Origin: Ampelocalamus luodianensis
Taxonomy: Eukaryota; Streptophyta; Magnoliopsida; Poales; Poaceae
Assembly (NCBI GenBank): GCA_036346255.1
Contig: CM070638.1
Span: 40,610,394 to 40,674,393, forward strand
DNA: 64,000 bases
Reading direction: 5' to 3'
Shown: piece after piece, positions 1-11,225 of the stretch
Layout: the number at the start of each line of letters is the position of its first letter
How positions within the stretch are numbered: the stretch's first letter is position 1
Program-made: the position numbers and the translations under genes
The notes under the pieces: model-generated
Told to the model about the DNA's origin: nothing
Databases searched by the model: none
The model's input: the letters and a program-made list of their open reading frames with translations, nothing else

Positions 1-250
1 GCTAAAAGTATTTTTTTAAGTTCTAAATAATTCTTGGGATTTCGGTGAATTTTTTCTTAGAATTTTTAGACTTTATTAGCTATTTTCTAAAAAGGTTTTT
101 ACTTTTTTGGTATTTTCTAAAATCAAAAAGCAATGAAAAATCCCCCTCAGGACTTTGGGTCGAATCTCTTCGGCCCATTCCCCCCCTTCCCCTCGCGCGG
201 CCCACGCCGGCCCGCAACACCATCGCCCCTCCCCCATTTTTGATCGGGCA

Positions 251-403
251 CCGTCCGATCTGGATCGGACGGCTGCCGACCGCGCCTCCCCGCTCCCGCT
301 CGCGCTGCGCCCTCCCCCTCTGTGCACCGTCCGATCGAAATCGGATGGCATCCCCTCAGTTGCGCCCTCCTCCACCTCCAACCGTCCGATCGAAATCGGA
401 CGG
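251..403. repeat. Three CCGTCCGAT palindromes in the LTR promoter region
   Basis: Three inverted repeats lie within about 150 bp, upstream of the TATA-like site. 251-272 has 10-bp arms CCGTCCGATC/GATCGGACGG around 2 nt. 327-348 has arms CCGTCCGAT/ATCGGATGG with one mismatch around CGAA. 382-403 has perfect 9-bp arms around CGAA. Similar palindromes occur in the U3 regions of other gypsy LTRs in the window, for example 33671-33690. Confidence 0.8.
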
Positions 404-676
404 CCCTCGCCCTTCGTCTACCTCTGGACCCCCTCTTCCTCGCGCGGCTGTGCGCGACACCGCGCCTCGAATCTCGCCGACCCCACGGCCTCCCTCGCCT
501 AGCCCTAGTGCCTGCCCAGCCGCCGACCTCGCGTCGCTCGTCCCCGCCTCCGCCGCGCCCGTGCGCCCCGCCTTTTCTCCCCTCTTTTTCCCCTTCTCCA
601 CGCGGACGTGCCGCCCGCTGCCGCCATTGTCGCCCCGACACCACCTCCCCTTCCTCCTTCGGGCCTCCTCGAGCCC

Positions 677-683
677 TTTAAAA
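677..683 (+). promoter_or_regulatory. TATA-like box of the LTR (TTTAAAA)
   Basis: TTTAAAA followed by GGGAGC sits after the GC-rich U3 part, in the same relative place as the TATAAAAGGGAGC of the G2 LTRs. A possible splice donor CCGGTGAGCATC follows at 929-940. Position and similarity support a promoter, but no transcript data are available. Confidence 0.45.
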
Positions 684-2115
684 GGGAGCATCGTGAGCGC
701 CTCCCTCTCCACTCTCTTTCCCCTCTTCTCCCCTACCCTCTCCCGCTCTCCTCTGGCCGCGATTTCCGTTCTTCGCCGCTGCCTCCGAGCACCCTCAGCC
801 GCCGCCGTTTCGCCAATAGCATCCTCATGCGCACCTCCTCGTCGCCTAAAGACTGCCGAAGCACCATCGCTGCCGAGGCCCTCTTCTCGCCACCGCCTTC
901 CTCGCTCACCGCTGGCCGCGTCGCCAAACCGGTGAGCATCGTGTTCGCCGTACCCTCCTCTAGCCGCTGGTGTCCCCGCCGCCGACCGCCACCCAGCCAA
1001 ACGTTGATGAACCTTCGGGCCGAGCGCGCCGCCGCTCGAGTCCGACGTGGCAGCCCGCGTGGTGCCACCTCAGCACCACGTGGCGGCCACGTCACCTCCT
1101 TAGCCCGCGTGGCTGCCCCGTCAGCACCGCGTGGCTTTTTTCGTTGAAAAATAATTCGACCGAAAAATCAAAACTCCCTCTAGATGCTTTGAGTCGGTTT
1201 TGTTTTGGTTGAGAATGGCGCAAGAGGGGGCATGAATCTGGCGGGAGATAGACTCGTTAGAAGCGAATCCTTAGCGAGCAGAACCGAGTCAAAACAGAAC
1301 TTTGTAAAGGCCTTGTCATGTGCTCTAGATTGCTTACCTAAGGTAGTGAGCGGTGGTATCGACGGATGCCAAACAAACTAGAGAAATTGTGTCTTGTGGG
1401 TAAAGCTGTACAATCTTTGCAGAGTGTCTAAAACTATTCGAATAGCCGTGTCCCTGGTTACGGACATGCCCGGAGATTTCACGCAAGGGGTAGGTGTTTT
1501 CTTAAAAATGGTGGAATCGATGGTTTGGATGGAATGGTTGGAAAGATCTCTTGTTGTTTCAAAGAACTGAATTACTTATGTGTTAATCTTCCAAATTATG
1601 CTTTTAATCTACTTACTGTATTTACTATTAAATGTGGCTTTCTGCAAAAGTAAACATAAAGCTATCCTTATCTAGCCTCGCATGAATAATAATTGCATAC
1701 ATTTCCCTATGATTTGCTGAGTACATTCAAAGTACTCACGGCTTGCGCCCTGTGTGATTAATCCCCACAGAAGAACCAGGGAACTCAGAGTATTATGAAG
1801 AGGAGTATCCTGAAGACTTTGCGAACTAGGTCACGTCCTCTACTCGATTGCCTGTGGGCATGTCGTGTGGCCACCACGAGATATTATGTTTCCGCTGCAA
1901 GTTGTATTTTGCTACTAAGCCCTGTGTGGCGCCCTCTGTAAGACTTGACCATAAGGTTCTTTTGCTACTAAGTAATATTAATTTGTCTACTTCATCGTTA
2001 TGTTGTTGTATGGTTGTGATTACACCGATATTGTAACTGTGCGAGCTAGCTACTGATCTGGGACTAGTTCGGAATGCACAGAGGGTCCTGGGGTTGCATA
2101 CCCGGGGCGCCGACA

Positions 2116-2388
2116 CAAATTCGGCATTTAAGAACCCGAAATCGGCCACGCAACAATCTGGACAGAACTGACTACAACAGGACGAATTCGATCTAATCAA
2201 TTCTAATCACATTCGCATCTACTACTAATCAAACAACGAAGAACGACATCCATTACCCTTGATGAACCTTGAGCACTTGCTGGTTTCCTCCACAAATCTT
2301 CCCCTCCTTTCTCCCCTCCTCTCCTCTCCTCTCTTCCTCTCCTTCCTCCCTTCTCTTCCTCTCCTTCCCTTGGCTGAAAAAGTCATCA
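2116..2388 (-). repeat. Fragment of a reverse gypsy LTR (same family as 51251-53445)
   Basis: The stretch matches the part of the solo LTR around 52900-53115 in order and wording: 'ccacgcaaca', 'tggacag', 'actaatcaaacaac', then a CT-rich tract (about 2298-2370) ending in 'ttggc'. It is cut off on the right, where integrase coding begins near 2389. On the left it is bordered by the end of the forward LTR at 2115. The CT-rich tract gives a spurious open frame that fuses to the integrase. Confidence 0.65.
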
Positions 2389-3489
2389 CCTGAATGGAAA
2401 TGGGAAGAAATTGGAATGGACTTTATCATTGGTCTGCCAAGAACAAAATCTGGGTATGATTCAATTTGGGTTATTGTAGATCGGTTATCAAAGGTTGCAC
2501 ATTTTATTCCAGTAAAGACTACCTACTCGGGAGACCGACTCGCAGAGTTGTATATGTCTAGAATAGTTTTTCTGCATGGGGTACCTAAGAAGATTGTATC
2601 AGATCGAGGATCTCAGTTCACCTCCAGATTTTGGCAAAAACTGCAGGGAATTTTGGGAACCAACTTGAACTTCAGTATAGCTTACCATCCGCAGACAGAC
2701 GGACAGACTGAGAGGGTTAATCAAATTCTCGAAGATATGTTAAGAGCTTGTGCTTTAACTAATAGTTCTAGTTGGGATGTAAGTTTGTCGTATGCAGAAT
2801 TTTCGTATAACAACAGCTACCAGTCAAGCTTGCAAATGTCGCCTTTTGAAGCACTTTATGGAAGGAAGTGCAGAACTCCTTTGTATTGGAATGAAACCGG
2901 AGAACGACAAGTGTTCGGGCCAGATGTTTTGAAGGAGGCAGAAGAACAAGTACGGAAAATTCGTCAGAATTTGAAAACAGCTCAATCCAGGCAGAAGAGT
3001 TATGCTGATAACCGCCGGCGAGATCTAGCTTTCGCACCTGGAGATTTTGTGTATCTGAAGGTTTCACCTATTAAGGGAATGCGTCGTTTCAGAGTGAGTG
3101 GAAAACTTGCACCGAGATACATTGGACCTTTTCCAGTACTAGTCAGAAGAGGAGAAGTCGCTTACAAGTTAAAGCTTCCACCTCAGCTATCAGAGGTGCA
3201 TGATGTTTTTCACGTGTCTCAGTTGAAGAAATGCCTTAGAGTTCCGGAAGAACAGATGCCTCTAGAGGAAGTTGAGTTGAAGGATGATCTCACCTATCAG
3301 GAGTACCCTGTCAGAATTCTCGAAGAAGCAGAACGTCAGACCAGAAACAAGACTATCAAATTCTGCAAGGTGCAGTGGAGCAACCATTCAGAGAAAGAAG
3401 CAACTTGGGAACGCGAAGAAGATTTAAGGACAGAGTACCCCAACTTTTTTCCCAGTCCATTCGAACCTCGGGGTCGAGATTCCTTCTAA
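2389..3489 (+). pseudogene. Gypsy integrase C-terminal part with chromodomain (5'-truncated)
   Basis: This is the end of a Ty3/gypsy polyprotein. It reads without a stop from the integrase core to a normal terminus. The core starts at 'EWKWEEIGMDF', with the first catalytic Asp in MDF. The second Asp is in 'IVSDRGSQFTS' and the Glu in 'QTERVNQ'. The 'GDFVYLKVSP' and 'GPFPVLVRRGEVAYKL' blocks follow, then a chromodomain-like end ('VQWSNHSEKEATWE'). In chromoviruses integrase inserts the cDNA and the chromodomain guides it to chromatin. Protease, reverse transcriptase, RNase H and the integrase zinc finger are missing. An ATG at 2269 inside the upstream LTR fragment opens the same frame, so the 406-aa ORF is a chimera. 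It ends 12 bases before the 3' LTR. Confidence 0.9.
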
Positions 3490-3499
3490 GGGGGGTAGG
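3488..3499 (+). other. Polypurine tract
   Basis: AAGGGGGGTAGG lies directly between the pol stop codon and the LTR start at 3502. The G2 element has the same tract in reverse at 34098-34110. It would prime plus-strand DNA synthesis. Confidence 0.85.
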
Positions 3500-3501
3500 T
3501 T

Positions 3502-6250
3502 TGTAACATCCCAAAATTCGCTTTCCTTAAAATTTAATTTCAAATCTCCAGAAAATTATTCGTTCCAATTTCTTGGTCCAATTTATTATTTTGTTGCACT
3601 TCTCTCTTTTTCTAAAAAAAAAATGGAATTCTCGTCGGGTCACCCATCCTGGGATTGCTCCCATGCTTGGCTCGCTTAACACCAAAGCTATGCATGCATG
3701 CACTGCCAACGTGAGCTTTGCTTTCAATTGTTTATACTCCATCTCCAATTCTTTTATCCTATTTTTGCTGCTATCTCTCAAAACAGTCTTCTTCCTCCCG
3801 AAGCATGCAAGCTCTATTCTCTCTCTTTATTTCCAGTGAGAACCTCTCCATGGTCGAGCCGCCTCTTTCTGCCTGCACCTCCGTCGCCACCTCCGCCGCC
3901 GACGCCCCACCTCACCGCCGCCACCTCCACCACCGCGCCGTCCCTCCCCTCTCCTTGCTCCCAGCCGAGCCTAGAGCTTCAAACTGCCATTAATGGCTGC
4001 CACCTTCTCTTCTCTCATTGCTTCTCATTCAAAGCTTTAAATTCGTCTTCATTTGATAAGAAACGGTAGCATTAACCTCTCCCATGATGCTATGCCTTCA
4101 TTGTGCAGCCCATCAGTGCACCACTGCCGTTTCATCCGTTTCCAAAACTGAAACGTCATTGCCGTGATGTCGTTGTCTGTGCTTCATTGCCTACCTGATG
4201 ATTCGGCTCCCAGTTGCAGCTATATAAGGACATGCTATCTCTTCTTTAATCCTTTGCATTCCCTCTAAGCTTTAGATTGTTCAGAGCATAGCATTATCCT
4301 TTGAAGTTAGCTAGTACCACCTTTGCCGCTACTATATCTTGGTAAGTCATCATCCGCGCCGATCCAGCCCATGTCGTGCCTGTGCCCATGCTCACCTTCT
4401 CTCGCCGCCGCCGCCGCCGGAGCACCGTCGTCCCTAGCAAAGCCGACGCCATGCGCTGAGTTTGCCCGAGCTAGCTTCTGTTCGGTTGGAAGCTTTCCGT
4501 TGCATGGCAATGAACAGTGTTTTGCTAGATAATTCAGCCTAGTGCTTTGCTTTTGCATGCGTTTTTTTTTTAGGATTTATTTTCCAAAAATTCGTTCTCT
4601 CGCATACAAGCTCCAAATCCAACGATTCTTCCTCCTAAATTCTTCTAAATTCATTCTCTACCTCCAGTATTTATTTTGTAATTTTTGGATTTTATTTTAT
4701 TTTCTGCTATTTATTTGGTCCGTTGCGCGTGTGTAGAATCCGACGTCGCCGACGCAAGTTTGGATCAATAGGAAGCGCTTACCTCCAACGTCACCGAAGG
4801 CGAGTCTCCTTTTTCCACTTTGAACCTATGATTTGTAAATTATGTTTTCAGTTTTAAAAGTTATGCATTGCTATTTAAATGATAAGTTAAATTGTAGGTT
4901 GTTAGTTAAAAACCTAAAGTTTGCTACTATCATCCTTGATATTTGATATCCTGCACCTTTGTAACCCTCGTGTAGAAATTCTGCATTATTGAATACAATT
5001 TTGCGGAATAGTTTATTACGGTAGAATTGCTTAGACATGCTTTACGGCTTTATTTAACCTTTGGGGGAGAAAAACCATTATTACCCTTTATGCTTTCTTT
5101 GAAAAATGTATGACATTAGGTAATGTCAGTGTTTGGAAAATAAAATATAATGATGAAAGTATGTTTTAGACTTGGGTGGATGGTAACATCAGTGGTGCAA
5201 ATAGAGCACGAGATCATGTATTGTGTTAGTCCCGCCAAGTCATATTAAGGACCGACGCCAGACTATTCAAACCGAGCACTACCGCACAACCACATGTCCA
5301 AAATGGGATCGGACTCGCCAACTAATTAGCAAAATTTTGAGTCGGTTTTGTCATGGTTGTGTGTGCTTTGATTCACATGGCGCAAGAGGGGCCAGAAGGC
5401 GAAACCTTAGCGGGCGTAACCGAGTCAAAAGGAAGCTTTGTAAAAGCCTTGTGATGGTCTCTCCTTGATTCACACGCCAAAGGAAGCGTGTGGTGTATCA
5501 AAGATCATCTCTTGTGGGTCAAGCCGCACAACCTCTGCAGAGTGTTAAAACTATTCGAATAGCCGTGCCTACACCAAGGGAGAGCAAGGTGCGTTTCACA
5601 TGGTAGATTTTGTTTTTGGTTTTAAAAGAGTAATTTTGGGAACCGGAGCGCTTGGGACTCTCGGGTAGTTTCGCGCCTAGAGCCTTGATGCTAGTGGTTG
5701 GTAGCTAGAACCTCCACTAGTAATACAATTAATTAATTTATTGAAACTGCGTTTGTCAAATGTGCTTTATGAAAATTGTTTGAACTTAAAAATTTGCTTT
5801 GTGCAAAAGAACCTTATAAGCCTCATTTGTCAAAGCTATGCATATGCATGTTTTCCAAGACTCGCGGAGTACTTTATGTACTCACATGCTACACTCATAA
5901 TTAAATCTCAGAAGCCTTCAACGACACGGAGGACTACGACGACTTCGCTTGTGGCTTTGACGAAGGACACCCGGAGTACTAGGTTGCGCTCCCCAGTCGA
6001 ATGCCGGTGGGCATTTTGATGGGCCATCACTCGGAGTTTATTTATTTTTGTTTCTGCTGCTGTAAGACTCAAGGTCTTTTCGACCTCTTTTGTAATAAGT
6101 GGCCATAAGGTCGGTACTTAGTTATTTATTAATGTTATTCGTGATTCGAATTTGTTATCAACAATGTTTCCACTGTGTGCACTAGCTACTGATCATGGGA
6201 CTGGTGCGGAAATACACAAAGGGTTCGGATTCAGAAATCCAGTCCCGACA
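3502..6250 (+). repeat. 3' LTR of the forward gypsy remnant (2749 bp)
   Basis: It starts TGTAACATCC directly after the polypurine tract and ends CCCGACA at 6250. Inside are a GC-rich promoter part, a TATA box at 4221, a possible splice donor GGTAAGT near 4341, CTCTGCAGAG at 5533-5542 followed by CTATTCGAATAG at 5551-5562, and a GAGTAC/GTACTC hairpin at 5867-5883. No coding sequence is seen. The next base starts in the middle of another LTR, so this element appears inserted there with candidate target duplication CGGTA (6251-6255). The other copy would lie outside the window. Confidence 0.85.
4221..4227 (+). promoter_or_regulatory. TATA box of the LTR
   Basis: TATATAA followed by GGACATGC lies about 720 bp into the LTR, in the position expected for the U3/R border. 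The R-U5 part would then be about 2 kb. Confidence 0.6.
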
Positions 6251-7874
6251 CGGTAGAAATGGACGGTTATCGGCTTGTCGATAACCTTGATCACACAAAC
6301 GTATTATGATACTTATGTTTTCAGCTTTATGCCTTGTTAATTGCAAAAACTAAAACTGAAAACAAAATGATTTGGACTTGGGCACATTGGTAAGATGGTG
6401 TGATTTTGGGTGTGACTGGATTGGTGCCCGAGTCAACAAGGACCGAACATCTTGTTACACTAAACCAAGCATTTGTGCGTGCTAACCACACTAGAGGGTA
6501 TGGGACCTCTCTTGACTTAGTACTTTGGCGTGTATTGGCTACGGGTCGCAGGGGGGCGTGTGTGTGTTGTGTTGTGGTAAAATGAGGTTGCTGTGTGCTG
6601 GGAGCATTGTAGTTGTCCAAAGAGCTTTACCCCGAGGGGTAGTTGTCTTTTTGGCTTTACAATGTAAGCGTATGGGTTTTTATCCATACGAGCGACTCGT
6701 AGTTAATGCACAATATTGGAAATGTCTCGTAGGACTTAGCCGTGCCGGCTTACCTTTGGTAGTGTGCTAAATCTTGTGGTTTAAAGGCGGTCTGAAGTGT
6801 GGGTACATTGGTACACCCCTGCAGGGTTTTGAACTATTCGAATAGCCTCGTCCTAGGTTATGGACACGCTTGGGGAAGTCTTTCAAGAGTTAGACTACAA
6901 CAGATTTAATTAAAACTTGATGGGTGGCATGAATCAGGGATTCATGCTATGTTGTGGTGGCTTTCGGGAAGGTCACTTCTAGGTGGTTACTTGATAATTA
7001 TTGTTACTCGCTGTTATTTTAACGCTTAAAACTGATTTGTGAAATTGTTTTCAATCTAATACTCTATTGCAAATGAAACTTGCTTTATGCGTCCAAATAA
7101 CCATATAACCAACCTTCCTTTGATACAGCTTTCATGTAGCTATGTATAGGCTTGTTACTCGTAAGTCTTGCGAGTACATTATTTGTACTCATCTGCATTG
7201 CTTGTTGTGTGCATTGGAAGAAGGTGAGCCCTAAGGGCCTCACTTCTGTGAATTGTGCTGTGGTGGTGTGTGGGACGACTAGCTTGGCGGCCCAGTCGGT
7301 TGCCCTATGGTGTTATGTGGCTAACCGGCCGTCTTTTGGTTTAAGCCATCTTATGGCATCTTTTTCTTCCACTATTACTTGATACCTATGTCATTTGGCC
7401 GGTCGGCTGTTCTGTAATAACTTATATTATGTATGTCTTTTGATAGACTTGTTATTGTGACGTATGGAATTGTTGCGTGCTTTTGTATGATGTATGTGTG
7501 CTGCAATTCTGGGAAGCACATGTCCATCGAGACTCGGCGTATTTTGTTTGTGATGCTAGAGCCAATGGAAGGCCAAGTATTACAAGCTTAATAAACCGGG
7601 GCCTCACATTTGCTTCTGTTGTTTACTTGGTACTTGTATGACATTTGGCCAGTCGGCCCCTCTTTTGTAATAACTTTATATTATGTATGTCTTCTAGTTG
7701 TTGCTTGCTTCGGTTCTATGTGAATGAATGGAATTGATGCATGATTTTGTAACGGGGTGTGTATACTGCATTTCTGGGAAGTATACATATCTCGAGGCTT
7801 GGTTTATTTGATTTGTGATGCTAGGGTCAATGGAAGACTAAGCATTACAAGTCGAATAAATTGGGGTCCTCACA
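6251..7874 (+). repeat. 3' part of a forward LTR of the G1 family
   Basis: This matches the reverse complement of about 18534-19881 in the G1 5' LTR. Shared blocks are 'gaaatggacggttatcg' near the start, 'gtgttagcac'-type tracts, CTATTCGAATAG at 6834-6845 followed by 'cctcgtcctaggttatgg', the GAGTAC hairpin at 7172-7190, and the GTGAGCCC hairpin at 7224-7243. It ends with CCTCACA, the true end of this LTR family, and then runs into the reverse 3' LTR of G1. The simplest reading is that this LTR (or element) inserted into the G1 3' LTR, and that the element ending at 6250 later inserted into it. The left parts would lie outside the window. Confidence 0.75.
7362..7874 (+). repeat. Tandemly duplicated LTR tail (two subfamily types)
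   Basis: Two diverged copies of the LTR end follow each other, 7362-7608 and 7609-7874. Each carries 'atttggcc.gtcgg', 'ttatattatgtatgtctt', 'ttctgggaag' and a terminal CCTCACA. The first resembles the end of the G1 5' LTR ('aagcttaataaaccgggg'). The second resembles the end of the solo LTR at 11226 ('gtatac', 'cttggtttatttg'). The LTR therefore carries tails of two subfamilies in series. Confidence 0.75.
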
Positions 7875-9597
7875 CGCACCCAGTGGAGGTGACCTCGATG
7901 GCGGCGACGGCCCACAACGCCGGCAAGCCGGAAAAAGACACGGTTACAACTAAGGCCGAAAACGAAAATGGCTCAAAAAGCTCCGCATTGTCCACAGAAG
8001 CGTGTGCCACAGCGTCTAGGGACTAATAAGAAGCTACCTTAACCGAGAAGAGGCCTGAGCAAAAATGAACACCACTGGTGGTCAAAATAGCTGCATAAAG
8101 GCCCACAAAAGGTCCATGAGCAATTAATTGCCAAAAGAACCACTTACCGAAGCTGAGGAAGAAAAGGGGCGATTTCAGCCGAAAAGGTGCAAACTTAAAA
8201 TTGAGTGATTCCTGTGAATACAACCCAAAATTAAGTTAGGGGAAATGCATAGGAGGTTAAGGAGCTCAAAAGGGTACAAGAAGAATTGAAGATGAACCAC
8301 TGGAGCACCAAAGTTCACAATGGAGCTTCACGACCTCAAATGGCGATTTGAGGATTTCTGAGGTTTTGAGCTCCAAAAGCAAAGAAGGAGCTAGGGGTGG
8401 TGTAAAGGAACACCAGGAGGGGTTTTGGGGGGCTTTATATAGAGGGAGGATTAGGGTTTGAGCCAGGACCTATCTCAATGGTGAGCTTGGTCCATGGTGC
8501 GGCTATGGACCAAGAAATTGACGGGAGCAGCTGAGAAGGGGGACTTTGAGTGCGAAATGGTGACAGGCAATTAATGTTAGGTCAAAGGGTAGTGGAGGGT
8601 GACGCATAGGATGTGACAGAGCACAACAACCCTCTGCCATGGCTCGCACGCGGTACGGGAGTAAGGAGGAAGAAGAAGAACAGAAAGAAAATGCTGTGAC
8701 CGTTGGATTTAAAATAGACGGTCAAGATTTAACGGCTATGATCGGGGGTCCCAACGTTTAGGATCGCGCGAACGGTCCGATCGAAAAGGAACGACTGGGA
8801 TCAACCGGGACAATCGGAATCTCCCGCTCTCTTGAGCCATGTGGACGGTTAGATCAAAACGGACGGCCAGGATTGAAGGTGACAACCAGGTGACCCGAAC
8901 AGCCCAATCAATCTGGACGGTTGGATCATGATCCAATGGTCTAAATGAGTTGGCGCTACCACGAGGTCCGAACGGCCCAATCAACGCGGGCTGTTCGATA
9001 GCAATCCAACGGCGGAAATGCCACACGCCCTTTGGCTGGCCCGCTGGTGCAATAAGGCGGTTGGGTTCAACCAAACCCATTAGGTTGGGCTCGAGTCTTG
9101 TTTGAGCCCAACACATTTTGACTTAGGGTTTTAAATTAACAGCTGAACTTTGAGGAATTTTTAAAGGTAGCAAACTAACTGCAAAAATTCTGAAATGTTT
9201 ACAGGAGCTCGCTAACTTCGACTTTGACCTTGTATAAAATTTTCAGAGTTTTTTATGTAGTACAACTTCCTCCAAAAATTTCGCAAGTTACTGAACTAGG
9301 GTTTGACTGCCTCCTAAAAATATTCAAATAATTTCTAAAAATTGTGAAATTTTTCAGAGGGGTGACATACCGTCCCTAGGATTTAGGAAAAATATTTCCA
9401 AGGAATGATCACAAGATTTGACAAGAATGATTTTGAAGGGTCAAGATTTGGATCAAATGACTTGTGACTTTGTATTTCCATAATCCTTTTGCAAGAATTG
9501 TTTAGAAACATATAGGAAATACAAGATGTAAGAAAAGTTTTTAATTTCTACACATTTTCTTACATTTGAAACACAAGTCGAAACTTGGGATGTTACA
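7875..9597 (-). repeat. 3' LTR of G1, first part
   Basis: It starts TGTAACATCC on the minus strand at 9597 and matches 22012-23845 of the 5' LTR nearly base for base. One loss of about 80 bp is visible near 8046, where the 5' LTR has 'gagaagctctgacag' repeats at about 22190-22260. The break at 7875 falls at the site homologous to 22012. CGCAC (7875-7879) is the likely target duplication of the forward LTR inserted there. Confidence 0.8.
8433..8441 (-). promoter_or_regulatory. TATA box of the G1 3' LTR
   Basis: On the minus strand the sequence reads TATATAAAG after 'ctc'. The same place in the 5' LTR (22661-22669) reads TATATAAAT. It lies about 1.16 kb into the LTR. Confidence 0.6.
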
Positions 9598-9610
9598 AAT
9601 CTCCCCCCTT
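9598..9610 (-). other. Polypurine tract of G1
   Basis: On the minus strand the sequence reads AAGGGGGGAGATT, directly before the TGTAACATCC start of the 3' LTR. Confidence 0.8.
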
Positions 9611-11225
9611 ACAAGAATCTCGTCCCGAGATTCCGTCACTCGGAGAAGAAAGACGGGTAGTCCGCACGCAGACGATCTTCCCGCTCCCAAGTTGCCTCAT
9701 CCTTGGAATGATTCGACCACTGGACCTAAGGAACTTGATGACACGGTTCCTTGTTCTTCGCTCAGATTCTTCAAGAATACGAATAGGATGCTCGCGGTAG
9801 GTCAAATCTCCTTGCACATCAACAGTCTCCAACGGAGTTTCCTCAGTTGGGACACGGAGACACTTCTTCCAATGGGACACATGGAACACATCATGCACCC
9901 CCTCGAGTGTAGCTGGCAACTCCAATCTGTATGCAACAGCTCCCACTCTCGATGATGCGATAAGGCCCAACATATCGAGGAGCCAACTTGCCCTTCATGC
10001 CAAAACGCTGATGGCCCTTCAAAGGTGAGACTTTGAGATAAACAAAGTCATTGGGATAAAAGCTCAACTCGCGGTGATGACGATCCGCATAGCTCTTTTG
10101 CCTGGACTGGGCCACACGCAAATGCTCGCGAATCAATCGAACTCGCTGCCTCATTGATTGAGTTCGGCCGAAAACCGCTCTCACCGCCGACCAGCTTTAG
10201 TGGGGTTCTGCACCTCCTCCCATACAAGGCCTCAAACGGTGCCATGCTGAGACTAGCCTGAAAGCTGTTGTTGTAGGAGAATTCGGCAAGCGGTAGGCAC
10301 TTCTCCTACTTCTTCCCATAGGAAAGAGCACAAGCACAGAGCATATCTTCCAAAACTTGGTTGACTCGCTCCGTCTGACCATCAGTTTGGGGATGATAAG
10401 CTGAGCTAAAAGTAAGCCGAGTCCCCATGGCCTTTTGCAACTTGTGGCAAAACTGAGAGGTGAAAAGAGAACCACGATTTGACACAATCATTCGTGGCAC
10501 ACCATGCAAGCTCACAATGCGAGATATGTAGAGGTCCGCCAACTGGCTCACATCAATCTTCGCTCGCACTGGAAGGAAATGGGCCACCTTTGTCAACCGA
10601 TCAATGATAACCCATAAGGAATCCTTCTCTGAAGAAGTACGGGGCAGACCGGTGATGAAATCCATACCCATGGAATCCCACTTCCACTCTGGTACTGGCA
10701 AAGGCTGAAGAAGGCCTGCCGGACGCTGATGCTCGGCCTTAACCCGACAGTACACGTCACACTCGGCAACAAACTTGGCAATCTCGCGCTTCATTCGAGT
10801 CCACCAGAATCTCTGACGAAGGTCCTGATACATCTTGGTAGCCCCGGGATGGATGGACAAGGGCGAATCATGGGCTTCGCGGAGAATCAAATCTCGTAAT
10901 TCCATGACCTTAGGAACCACAAGCCGATGTGCAAACCACACAACACCAGGCGCATCTTCTGAGAAGCACTTGGATGTCCCATTCTTGATGTTCTGCTTGA
11001 TTTGACTCACACCAACATCTGATTATTGCGCAGCCTTGATTTGGTCCACCAAGGTTGGTTGCACAACCAAGGTAGCAAGATAATGGTGCTCAACCAAGCC
11101 CAAATTGAGCCGCTAAAATTCTTCAAGAAGGGTAGGCTGCTGCTCTTGGAGCATCAAAGTATTGCAATACACCTTTCGACTAAGTGCATCCGCAACAACA
11201 TTGGCCTTGCCCGGATGATACTGAA
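9611..11225 (-). pseudogene. G1 pol, integrase and chromodomain part (broken)
   Basis: The minus strand encodes the end of RNase H ('NVVADALSRK', near 11165-11215). Next come the integrase zinc region ('HPGATKMYQDL', then a damaged second Cys pair, CDVYCRVK where relatives have CDVCQRVK), the core, and the 'GDFVYLKVSP'-type end. The second catalytic Asp is changed to Asn (VSNRGS where relatives have VSDRGS, near 10483). The core frame stops near 10306. Reading continues in other frames through 'MAPFEALYGRRCRTPL' (about 10200-10245) and 'LAPRYVGPYRI' (about 9960-9995). The chromodomain is frame-shifted after 'RNRVIKF' (about 9740). This is a dead copy, continued at 14977 beyond the solo LTR. 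Confidence 0.88.

Larger units (their letters stand above)
1..2115 (+). repeat. 3' part of a forward gypsy-type LTR
   Basis: No credible gene is seen here. The stretch reads in the same order as the complete LTR at 3502-6250: AT-rich start, GC-rich promoter region, a block containing 'cgagtcaaaa' and 'ctttgtaaa' (about 1190-1320), the palindrome CTATTCGAATAG at 1434-1445, a small GAGTAC hairpin at 1719-1737, and an end rich in 'agctactgat' closing with CCGACA at 2115. The 5' TGTAAC end lies left of the window. Similarity to the 3502-6250 LTR is clear but patchy, so this is a related subfamily and not the partner LTR of that element. No primer binding site follows it. It may be a solo or truncated LTR inserted in the fragment at 2116-2388. 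Confidence 0.75.

Noticed and set aside
45..1147. Several overlapping Pro/Arg/Ser-rich ORFs on both strands
   Set aside because: They overlap in all frames of a GC-rich LTR promoter region, with low-complexity composition and no domain.
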